In this document: in pieces, positions 1 through 6,215 of the stretch | Position numbering within the stretch: the first letter of the stretch is position 1 | How the letters are laid out: every line of letters begins with the position of its first letter | NCBI GenBank assembly: GCA_016929365.1 | Contig: JAFGIZ010000260.1 | Coordinates: forward strand, 1-10,198 | DNA length: 10,198 nucleotides | DNA from: Lentisphaerota bacterium | Lineage (GTDB): Bacteria > Verrucomicrobiota > Kiritimatiellia > UBA8416 > JAFGIZ01 | Direction: 5' to 3' | Translations under genes and position numbers: made by a program | Notes under the pieces: model-generated | What the model was told of the DNA's origin: nothing | The model's database searches: none | Seen by the model: only the letters and a program-made list of their open reading frames with translations

Positions 1-942
1 ATTGACGACGTACAGCGCCTGCCCCGCGCAAAGCCGCGCGTGCGCCGCGACAGGGAGGGCTACTTCCTGACCGCGGCCGTACCCCTGGCCGACCTGGGCC
101 TCGCCGGCGTGCCGCGCGCGCTTCGGGGCGACGCGGGCGTGATCTACGGCGACGCGACCGGGCGTGACCGCGATCAGCGCCTGTACTATTACAATCGGAC
201 GACAACCCACATTTCCGACCTGACCACCGAGGCGACGCTCGAGCCGCATCAGTGGGGTCCGGTCGTGTTCGGACTCCCCGGAAACCTGACCCGGAACGCG
301 GGTTTCGAAGACGCGCTGCGCGAGGACGACGCGAACAGAAACAACTGGGCCGTAACACGCCGCGTCAACGGGGCGGCGGCGGAGTGTGTCACCTCTCCCG
401 TGTTTGCGGGGCGCCGGGCGCTGCGGCTGGAGCAGCGGCGCCCCGTCACGCTGCCGGCCGCCGGTGACGGTTCTGATTCGGCCGCCGAGTACTACGCGCG
501 CCTCAACGACGGGCAGGGCGGCGGTTTTGTCCTGGTCGGACAGACGGTCCCGGTCAACGGCGGCCGGGATTACAACCTCGGCTTCGCCTACCGCGCGACC
601 GGTCTCGTGCCTGAACGCCGCGACGGTCCGCCCGGCTACGCGGCCTTCGCCGTCTGGCTGTTCTGGCGCCATGCCGACGGGAGCTGGAGCCACACCTGGG
701 CCTTCAGCGCCAACGTGGATCAGCCGGACTGGCGGCGGGTGGTCAACCCGCGGGTCCGCCAGGCGGAGATCGAGGGTCTGCCCTATACCGCGCCGGCGGA
801 GGCCACGCACGTTCAGATCCGGCTGCAGCTTACGACCCGGACCGCCGCCCGGCCGCGGGTCGTGGTAGACCAGGTCGAATTCGCGCCCGCCGCCCCCAAC
901 GCAAGAGGTCAGGAGTCAGCGTCGAGCCCTTCTGACCGCTGA
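1..942 (+). CDS. C-terminal part of a secreted-type carbohydrate-binding protein (CBM9-like plus jelly-roll module), 5' truncated by the window edge
   Basis: The reading frame is open from base 1 and ends at TGA 940-942, so 313 residues are visible and the true start lies upstream. Visible residues 1-92 look like the end of a CBM9/DOMON-type sugar-binding module: a strand GYFLTAAVPLADLGL (20-34), an acidic turn GDATGRDRDQ and a closing WGPVVFG. From residue 95 a second module starts with the NLTRNAGFED pattern typical of CBM4/CBM22-like jelly rolls ('N-x-GFE') and closes around 286-294 with RVVVDQVEF, the usual last strand. No catalytic motif is visible. The missing N-terminus could carry a glycosidase domain or more binding modules. 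The last residues (GQESASSPSDR) are low complexity because the frame runs into the heptamer repeat. The GH112-like gene follows after 160 bases on the same strand. Fold assignments rest on pattern memory and the substrate is unknown. Confidence 0.7.
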   Translation: MDDVQRLPRAKPRVRRDREGYFLTAAVPLADLGLAGVPRALRGDAGVIYGDATGRDRDQRLYYYNRTTTHISDLTTEATLEPHQWGPVVFGLPGNLTRNAGFEDALREDDANRNNWAVTRRVNGAAAECVTSPVFAGRRALRLEQRRPVTLPAAGDGSDSAAEYYARLNDGQGGGFVLVGQTVPVNGGRDYNLGFAYRATGLVPERRDGPPGYAAFAVWLFWRHADGSWSHTWAFSANVDQPDWRRVVNPRVRQAEIEGLPYTAPAEATHVQIRLQLTTRTAARPRVVVDQVEFAPAAPNARGQESASSPSDR

Positions 943-960
943 TCTCTGACTTCTGACCTC
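905..960. repeat. Inverted heptamer repeat at the end of the CBM gene
   Basis: Four back-to-back 7-mers close to TCTGACY occupy 931-958. Three degenerate 7-mers in the opposite orientation (consensus GRGGTCA) occupy 905-925. Arms 905-919 and 946-960 pair over 15 positions with a single G-T wobble (913/952), leaving a 26-base loop. The repeat covers the last codons and the stop of the upstream gene. No T-tract follows, so it is not a textbook intrinsic terminator, although the RNA could still fold and protect the 3' end. The pairing and the 7-base periodicity are seen directly; any function is inference. Confidence 0.7.
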
Positions 961-1102
961 TTCGCTGGACACACGCGCATCGTTGCCTCACAATCTTCTT
1001 GTTTTTCGAGGCAGCAACGCGGGAATAAGGCACTAAACGCAGCATCGCAAAGAGACGACAGCGGCTGTCCGCCGGCAGCGCGCCCCACAGGAAGGTTGAG
1101 AC
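943..1102 (+). promoter_or_regulatory. Leader region of the GH112-like gene with palindromic sites
   Basis: This non-coding stretch contains a perfect palindrome with arms GACAGC/GCTGTC around one central G (1057-1069), 33 bases before the start codon. It is shaped like a regulator-binding site rather than an RNA hairpin. Further upstream is an interrupted inverted repeat: CGTTG at 981-985 pairs with CAACG at 1015-1019, and CCTC at 986-989 with GAGG at 1008-1011. A small ACAA/TTGT stem followed by T's lies inside it. TTGTTT (999-1004) could serve as a -35 element, but no good -10 follows. A strong Shine-Dalgarno, AGGAAGG (1089-1095), sits 7 bases before the ATG. Regulatory roles are guesses from shape and position. 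Confidence 0.3.
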
Positions 1103-3646
1103 ATGCACGGTTTAAGAAATGCCCTGTGCCTCGGCTGGCTCGTGCTCGTCAGCGCGGCCGCGGCCGAGCCGTACCGTCTGCGGGACGCCGCGGCGCTGCC
1201 CGATGCGGATCAGGCGCCGGCCGCGAAGCTGCCGGCCGACGCGAAGCATGCCTTTCCGGCCGACCGGGCCATCCGGACCCTGCTGCACTGGTGCAATCCC
1301 AGGAGCGAGAACCATGTACCGGAGGAACGGGCCCTGCCGTTCATGCAGGACGTGGGCGTGAACCATTGCTGGGGCTGGGATCCCGGGACGCCGGCGCCGG
1401 ATTGGCTGAACAAGATCCACCTGGTCAACCTGACCCACCAGACGGGATACGCCCGGGGCGAAGCGGAGTGGTTCTATGTCTACCTGCGCACGGAGTGGAA
1501 GGAACGGGGCGAAGCGGCGCTGCGGTTCGACCTGCTGGAGCGGTACTATCCCAAACGCTTCCGCCTGCCGCGGGGGACCGATCCCGCAATCACGTTCTAC
1601 GTCGAGGAACGCGGGCGGCCCGATTTCCTGGATCCCGGCGCCTATACGGCGGACCGGGCCGAGGCGACTCTCACCCTCACGGGCGGCGAACCCGGCCGGC
1701 AGTACCGCGCCATCTTCCTGGCCAACGACCGCGGGGTCCCCTACCATTTCCGGTTCGATCTCGACAACCCGCGGGCGGCCATCGCGGACGCGACCGTGGC
1801 CTCGGTCCGCGAACGCCAGCTCGCCCGGCTGAAGCGGGACCTGGAGGCGCATCCCGACGTCGCCGTGATCCGCCCGACGTCCGAAATCTATGACCGCCTG
1901 GGCAAGGTACGCGATCCGGACGACAACAGCCCGGGCGCGCTGTCGCACATGGCCCGCCAGTCGTACTGGCAGACGATGCACCCCGACCGCCTGGCGCGCT
2001 TCGAGACGCTGTACGGGCGTCCGTTCGACCCCCGCTGGATCATCGATACCGGCTTCGGCGAAAACGGGTACGTGCCGCCGGAGGGCCTGATGCAGTGGGT
2101 GGACCTCGTCCGCAACGACGTGGGCCTGTTTGTGCGGCAACGCAACAACCTCGTGCACGCGCACGGCAAGCGCGTGCGCCTCTTCTTCGGCGACAACTTC
2201 GTGGGCATCGAGCCCTACCTGGGAGATGTGGAATACAACGGCTATGACGAAATGGTCATGGCCATGGACGGGGGGCCGGGGTTGATCCGATTCATCACCG
2301 CCTTTCCCGGCACCGTGCGCCGCGTCGCGCGCTTCCAGTGGTCGGGGACGAATTTCCCGGCCGAGGAGTACGCGGTGCAATACCGGGCCTGCTGGCGCTG
2401 GATCAAACGGGAAGCCCTGTTCCACTGCATGGACGGGTTGACCCTGGGCGGCGTCGGCACCAAGGCCGCGGACCTGCCCCCGCTCGCACACGAGACCAGG
2501 CGTATTTTCGAAGATTTTCAGACCGTCTACGACCGCGTCCACGGCCGGGAGGCGTTTACGCACGAGGACTTCAATGTCGTCGTCCTCTCGGCGTGGGGCC
2601 GCATGCGCTCCTGGAGGATTTTCGACCACTACCTTTCCCAGATGGCGTTTAACCGGCACCTGGTCGACTTGCCGGTGAAGATACGCTGGCTCAGTTTCAA
2701 CGAGGTCATCGAGACCGGCATTCCCGATAACACGGCCCTTGTCATTCTCAACGGCGAGCCGGACACGGCCTGGGGCGGCGGGCGGTACTGGCGGGACGAA
2801 ACCCTCGTCGCCGCGGTCCGGCGTTACGTGCGGGACGGCGGCGGCCTCCTGGCCGTCGGCGCGCCCACGCTGGTGGACGGGGAATTTGCCCTCGCGGACG
2901 TGCTGGGCGTGCGTTACACCGGCGCGCCGAACGAGGCGTGCGCCGAAGCGCTGTGGAGCCCCACGCGGTGGGCCGAGGGCCACAGGCGGCCCGACGACTA
3001 CCCCGTGGGGGGCGTCATGCCCCTGGCGAAAATCCGGCCCAATCTGTACACGCTGCCCCCGGAGCTGCAGGGGCGTTTCGACGACCAGGGCGCGGCATGG
3101 ACGATCCGGTTCCCGGCAACGGTCGTGACCAACGGCGCGGCGGTCCTGGCCTTCGAGGACTTCGAGGACGTGGGCGACGGAGGCGAGGCCTATCGTTTCC
3201 GCTATTTCCTGGGCCGGGCGTTCAAACAAACGCGAACGGGCGTCTTTATCAACGCCTACGGCCGGGGCCGCAGCGTCCTGATCGGGGGCTGGGGCAACAC
3301 GCCCGACTACCGCAGCCTGTTGAAGCCGCTTCTCTTTTACGCGGCCGGAAGGACGGAGGCCCTGGACCGCTTGAACAGCGGCGATCCGCAGGTCGCCGTG
3401 TACTACTACCCGGCCGCGCGGCGGCTCATCGCCTATAACCACGCGGCGCGGCGCAAGACGACGGCGGTCCTGTTCGACCCGGCCCTGGCCGGCATCGGGA
3501 GCGGCGCCGTGCGGCTGACCGCGATGGACGACGCGGTCGCGTCGATCGAGCAGGACACCGCCGGGCTGCGCCGGGGTTTTCCCGTCACGCTGGAAGCCGG
3601 CCAGGCGGCCTACTGGACGGTTTCGGCCGCCGCGGATGCGGACTGA
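1103..3646 (+). CDS. Exported GH112-like protein (galactosyl-N-acetylhexosamine / galactosyl-rhamnose phosphorylase family)
   Basis: The protein has 847 residues and starts at ATG 1103 with AGGAAGG 7 bases upstream. It opens with a Sec-type signal peptide: basic R5, hydrophobic core 7-16, likely cleavage after A21 in SAAAAEP, and no lipobox. GH112 enzymes cleave beta-galactosides with phosphate, releasing galactose 1-phosphate. Several blocks match my memory of Bifidobacterium longum lacto-N-biose phosphorylase: FFGDNFVGIEPY (residues about 361-372), NVVVLSAWGRMRSW, VKIRWLSFNEV, RRYVRDGGGLLAVGAPT, and the C-terminal YGRGRSVLIGG and LLFYAAGR. D364 aligns with the catalytic Asp313 of that enzyme, and R257 in VIRPTSE aligns with its sugar-binding Arg210. 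The N-terminal IRNSDGT-type motif, whose Arg binds phosphate, reads HCWGWDPGT here, and other subsite residues differ. Known members are about 720-750 aa and cytoplasmic, so export and the extra length are unusual. Phosphorylase activity is therefore uncertain; a hydrolase or a different beta-galactoside specificity is possible. The 3' end overlaps the convergent URO-D-like gene by 37 bases. Confidence 0.85.
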   Translation: MHGLRNALCLGWLVLVSAAAAEPYRLRDAAALPDADQAPAAKLPADAKHAFPADRAIRTLLHWCNPRSENHVPEERALPFMQDVGVNHCWGWDPGTPAPDWLNKIHLVNLTHQTGYARGEAEWFYVYLRTEWKERGEAALRFDLLERYYPKRFRLPRGTDPAITFYVEERGRPDFLDPGAYTADRAEATLTLTGGEPGRQYRAIFLANDRGVPYHFRFDLDNPRAAIADATVASVRERQLARLKRDLEAHPDVAVIRPTSEIYDRLGKVRDPDDNSPGALSHMARQSYWQTMHPDRLARFETLYGRPFDPRWIIDTGFGENGYVPPEGLMQWVDLVRNDVGLFVRQRNNLVHAHGKRVRLFFGDNFVGIEPYLGDVEYNGYDEMVMAMDGGPGLIRFITAFPGTVRRVARFQWSGTNFPAEEYAVQYRACWRWIKREALFHCMDGLTLGGVGTKAADLPPLAHETRRIFEDFQTVYDRVHGREAFTHEDFNVVVLSAWGRMRSWRIFDHYLSQMAFNRHLVDLPVKIRWLSFNEVIETGIPDNTALVILNGEPDTAWGGGRYWRDETLVAAVRRYVRDGGGLLAVGAPTLVDGEFALADVLGVRYTGAPNEACAEALWSPTRWAEGHRRPDDYPVGGVMPLAKIRPNLYTLPPELQGRFDDQGAAWTIRFPATVVTNGAAVLAFEDFEDVGDGGEAYRFRYFLGRAFKQTRTGVFINAYGRGRSVLIGGWGNTPDYRSLLKPLLFYAAGRTEALDRLNSGDPQVAVYYYPAARRLIAYNHAARRKTTAVLFDPALAGIGSGAVRLTAMDDAVASIEQDTAGLRRGFPVTLEAGQAAYWTVSAAADAD

Positions 3647-4644
3647 CCCGCCGCCCGAAACGCGCCGCGCATCCAGGCGGCCCACTCGGGCTGGACGCCG
3701 ACGGCGTCCCACTGCGGGTAATCCTTCGCCAGGAATCCGCCGTTAAACGCGCCCAGCTTCTGAACGAGTTCGTGCGCCGCCGCCTCGATCCGGGCGCGAT
3801 CGCCCGTGGGCATGACGGCCTGAATATCGACCGGGCAGAAGAAGGCGATCTTCCCGCCGAAGGTCCGGGCGAGATCGTCCAGGTCGTAAATGCCGATCTG
3901 GTCGAACTGAAGGCAATCCAACCCGGCGTCGACCAGGTCGGGAATAATGTCGCGGATATAGCCGCAGCTGTGCATGAAAACGTCCAGGCCCAGGTTGTGG
4001 GCTTTTTCGTAGAAACGCCGGTGAAAGGGCAGGAAGATCGCGCGCCAGGTCTGCGGGCTCATCAGGAGGCGGTCCTGGAGCCCGAGGTCGTTCCCGAACA
4101 TGATCCCCTCCGCCCCCGCGCCTTTCCACTGCTCCAGGCTCCCGAAGAAGATGGGCTCCAGCCGTTCACAAAAGGCGATCAGCTCGTCCTGGTACAGGCC
4201 CAGGTCGAGCAGCAGGTCTTCCATCTTCCGGATATTGTAAAGCGTTCCAAAATAGAACGAGCCGAACCAGGCAAAACGGTACCGGTTTCCGGCCTGGGCT
4301 ATCCGCGCGCGGGCCGTTTCATAACGCTCCGGCGCGTCCAGATCGGGAAAACGCAGCGCGGCCAGCTCGTCCCAGCTTTGAAACGCCGAACGGACGGTTT
4401 CGACCGTGGAGAGGCGCGAGGCCAGCTTGCCGCGAATGTTGCCCCACTCCGTCTGGAAAAGCTCGCCGTGGAACCCGGGAACCCGCCGGCGCAGCTCGTC
4501 GTCGGGCAACGGCGTAAACGTCGCGGATGGGCTGCGAGCCACGTCGGTCGTCATGTCGCACGGGTCGCCGACCCACCAGAACGGAACCCGATCCGGTCCT
4601 TCGAACCGCAAGGCGCGCTTCACTCGCTCACTGCCTGTCATCAT
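3610..4644 (-). CDS. Uroporphyrinogen-decarboxylase-like (MtaA/URO-D superfamily) protein A
   Basis: The product has 344 residues. The sequence begins with two ATG codons (4642-4644 and 4639-4641). GAGGT on the minus strand (4649-4653) lies 4 bases from the first and 7 from the second, so translation may really begin at 4641. Features of the URO-D superfamily TIM barrel are the N-terminal SERVKRALRFEGPDRVPFWW, the mid-protein FGSFYFGTLYNIRKMEDLL, and MHSCGYIRDIIPDLVDAGLD with H225 and C227. Cobalamin:CoM methyltransferases such as MtaA bind zinc through an H-x-C motif at this place plus a later Cys. Here the later region reads GGFLAKDYPQWDAVGV without that Cys; C270 in FFCPVDIQ is the only Cys nearby. 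This is not HemE: the RQAGR motif of true uroporphyrinogen decarboxylases is absent and no heme genes are near. It probably acts in the cytoplasm on a glycan- or aglycone-derived substrate. It lies just 2 bases downstream of a gene remnant on the same strand, suggesting a former operon. Confidence 0.85.
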   Translation of the reverse strand: MMTGSERVKRALRFEGPDRVPFWWVGDPCDMTTDVARSPSATFTPLPDDELRRRVPGFHGELFQTEWGNIRGKLASRLSTVETVRSAFQSWDELAALRFPDLDAPERYETARARIAQAGNRYRFAWFGSFYFGTLYNIRKMEDLLLDLGLYQDELIAFCERLEPIFFGSLEQWKGAGAEGIMFGNDLGLQDRLLMSPQTWRAIFLPFHRRFYEKAHNLGLDVFMHSCGYIRDIIPDLVDAGLDCLQFDQIGIYDLDDLARTFGGKIAFFCPVDIQAVMPTGDRARIEAAAHELVQKLGAFNGGFLAKDYPQWDAVGVQPEWAAWMRGAFRAAGQSASAAAETVQ

Positions 4645-4646
4645 CG

Positions 4647-4868
4647 TTACCTCGCCGCCGCCTCGAGCAGGAAGCCCTGGCCCGGGCGCAACGGCAACGT
4701 CACACCCTGCTCCCGCAGCGTCGATCTGTCAACCGTTCCGAAACCGGCGCCTTCCACCAGCTCACGAACACGGTAGCGCACCGCGGGATCGGCAGGCTCA
4801 AACGCCACCGCCGGCTCGCGGGTGCGCCGTACGGCCTCGGGCTCTGCCCCGGCTCGCCCCGGACCGTT
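4647..4868 (-). pseudogene. C-terminal remnant of a gene upstream of URO-D-like gene A, probably a glycoside hydrolase tail
   Basis: On the minus strand the frame is open from 4868 down to TAA 4647-4649, about 73 codons, directly bounded upstream by an in-frame TGA at 4869-4871. The translation reads like an ordinary protein end: EPAVAFEPADPAVRYRV is followed by an LVEGAG segment and then VTLPLRPGQGFLLEAAAR. The ending 'V-T-L-P-L-x-P-G-Q-x-F-L-L-E' is typical of the last beta-strands of many glycosidases. Its stop lies two bases from the ATG of URO-D-like gene A, as expected for consecutive operon genes. No good start codon or Shine-Dalgarno precedes it, and the start of the divergent gene at 4981 leaves no room for a full-length gene. 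I read it as the surviving 3' end of a gene lost to deletion or rearrangement with a break near 4868-4980. The family assignment of the tail is weak. A tiny gene starting at GTG 4808 cannot be excluded but is unlikely. Confidence 0.6.
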
Positions 4869-4871
4869 TCA

Positions 4872-4980
4872 TGGCCGTGCGGTTGCGGCGGGAGTAGCCG
4901 CCGGCGGGCTTTACGGCTTGCCTGCGTATGCCGATATGAGATACGGATAGTGGTTCGGGGGCGGATACCCCCGGGACCGC
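4872..4980 (+). promoter_or_regulatory. Upstream region of the + strand operon, with a hairpin just before the start
   Basis: No gene is visible here. A GC hairpin (CGGGGG 4956-4961 pairing with CCCCCG 4968-4973, loop CGGATA) ends 7 bases before ATG 4981, where a Shine-Dalgarno would normally lie; no good Shine-Dalgarno is present. TTGCCT (4918-4923) with a weak ATA-containing -10 around 4940-4945 is a possible but poor promoter. CGTAT (4925-4929) and ATACG (4941-4945) form an inverted repeat with an 11-base spacer that overlaps it and could be an operator. All are low-confidence readings. Confidence 0.25.
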
Positions 4981-6207
4981 ATGTCCTCTCAACGCGATAT
5001 CGATACGCTGCGCACGCTGGCCGGCGCCTACCGCGCCCTGGCGGACGACCCCGTCCAGGACGAGCGCCGCGAGCACTGGCGCGCGCTGCATGCCCTGGAA
5101 GACGTGCCGCCCTGCGTGGTCATTCTGGGCGGCAATGCCTTCGGCCACGAATTGTTTCCGCCGGAGCGGCTGGGCTGCGAAGATGCGTTCCTCCGCGGGG
5201 TGGAATTCCAACTGCGCCGCCAGCTCCTGGTGGGTTCGAGCGGCAGCGACAACGTGACCGAGCCCTGGTTCAACCTGCGCGCCGAGTTCGCTTTTGATTC
5301 CCGGCGGATCTGGGGCAAGATCGGCGAACAGCGCCGCCACGGCGATTCGTGGATCACCGAGCCGGTCATTCACGGCCCGGAGGATATCGACGCCATGGCC
5401 GTACCGGCCCATGCCGTCGACGAAGCGGCCACCGCGCGCCGCGCCGGGCAACTGCACGACATCATGGGCGACGTGTTGCCGATCAACGTCGACCGCTCAC
5501 CGACGCTCGTCGGGTTCGGCGCCGATATCGCCTTCTGGCTGGGCCAGCTGCGCGGGATCGAACAGATTCTATGGGATACGCTCGACAACCCCGAGTTGCT
5601 GCACGCGCTGTGCCGCCGGTTGCTGGACGGCATTCTCAAGCAGCACCGGGAAGCCGAGGACGCCGGCGACTGGAATCTCGGCGGCCAGTACGTGCAGGCC
5701 GCCCCGTACTCGCGCACACTGCCGGATCCCGCACCCCAGCCGGCGCCCCGCCAGCGCAAGGACCTGTGGTGTTTCCTGGCGGCCCAGGAGTTCGACCAGA
5801 TTTCGCCGGAGGCGCACGACGCCTTCCTGATCGCCTACCAGGCCGAGGTGGCAAAACACTTCGGCCTGACGGCCTACGGCTGCTGCGAGACGCTGACCCG
5901 CAAGATCGACATTCTGAAGGCCATACCCAACCTGCGCCGCATCGCCGTAGCGCCGTGGGCCGACGTCGCCGCGTGCGCCCGGCAGATCGGCAAGGATTAC
6001 GTCATGTCCTGGCGGCCGAACCCGGTCTGCGTCGCCGGCCCCGTCGATGCCGACGCCGTGACCCGCGGCGTGCGCGACACGATCGAGGCCTGCCGCGGCC
6101 AGAACCTCGACATCAACCTCAAGGACATCACCACCGTCGGGGGGGATCCCGGCAACCTGTCCGCCTGGGCTCACACGGTCAAACGCGCCATTGATGCCTA
6201 CTGGTGA
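4981..6207 (+). CDS. Uroporphyrinogen-decarboxylase-like protein B (long, GCCE-type)
   Basis: The product has 408 residues and starts at ATG 4981; an in-frame stop lies at 4948-4950. The N-terminal DIDTLRTLAGAYRALADDPV followed by RREHWRALHALEDVPP is the characteristic leader of a URO-D-related subfamily often found beside glycosidases. The core includes ITEPVIHGPEDIDAMAVP, VLPINVDRSPTLVGFGADIA and LWDTLDNPELLHALCRRL. Near the barrel's active face lies YGCCETLTRKIDILKAIPNL (C301, C302, E303), where MtaA-like relatives have H-x-C-G. The C-terminus is TVKRAIDAYW. No signal peptide is seen, so it should be cytoplasmic. The reaction is unknown. The superfamily includes porphyrinogen decarboxylases and corrinoid-dependent methyltransferases, and the twin Cys plus Glu could bind a metal. 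The GH36-like gene begins 8 bases after its stop, or overlaps if an upstream GTG is used, so the two are probably cotranscribed. A 39-base piece of its 3' end recurs at 8234-8272. Confidence 0.8.
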   Translation: MSSQRDIDTLRTLAGAYRALADDPVQDERREHWRALHALEDVPPCVVILGGNAFGHELFPPERLGCEDAFLRGVEFQLRRQLLVGSSGSDNVTEPWFNLRAEFAFDSRRIWGKIGEQRRHGDSWITEPVIHGPEDIDAMAVPAHAVDEAATARRAGQLHDIMGDVLPINVDRSPTLVGFGADIAFWLGQLRGIEQILWDTLDNPELLHALCRRLLDGILKQHREAEDAGDWNLGGQYVQAAPYSRTLPDPAPQPAPRQRKDLWCFLAAQEFDQISPEAHDAFLIAYQAEVAKHFGLTAYGCCETLTRKIDILKAIPNLRRIAVAPWADVAACARQIGKDYVMSWRPNPVCVAGPVDADAVTRGVRDTIEACRGQNLDINLKDITTVGGDPGNLSAWAHTVKRAIDAYW

Positions 6208-6213
6208 TTGTGC
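6175..6213 (+). repeat. 39-base direct repeat, copy 1 (3' end of URO-D-like gene B)
   Basis: This segment encodes the last residues TVKRAIDAYW and the stop of the 408-aa URO-D-like protein, and runs on for six bases. It matches 8234-8272 at 35 of 39 positions. The first 22 positions are identical and all four differences lie in the last 17. The two copies flank the GH36-like gene, spaced 2059 bases apart. Confidence 0.85.
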
Positions 6214-6215
6214 AC

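Noticed and set aside
981..1019. Intrinsic terminator after the CBM gene
   Set aside because: The inverted repeat is interrupted by a 3-base bulge and its T-run lies inside the loop rather than after the stem.
1112..3712. 866-codon open frame on the minus strand opposite the GH112-like gene
   Set aside because: It mirrors the GH112-like gene codon by codon in GC-rich DNA, shows no recognisable domain and is low-quality Arg/Gly/Pro-rich sequence, while the + strand frame matches a known family from end to end.
3772..4776. 334-codon + strand frame opposite URO-D-like gene A
   Set aside because: It is an antisense shadow of a clear URO-D superfamily gene and has no family-like sequence.
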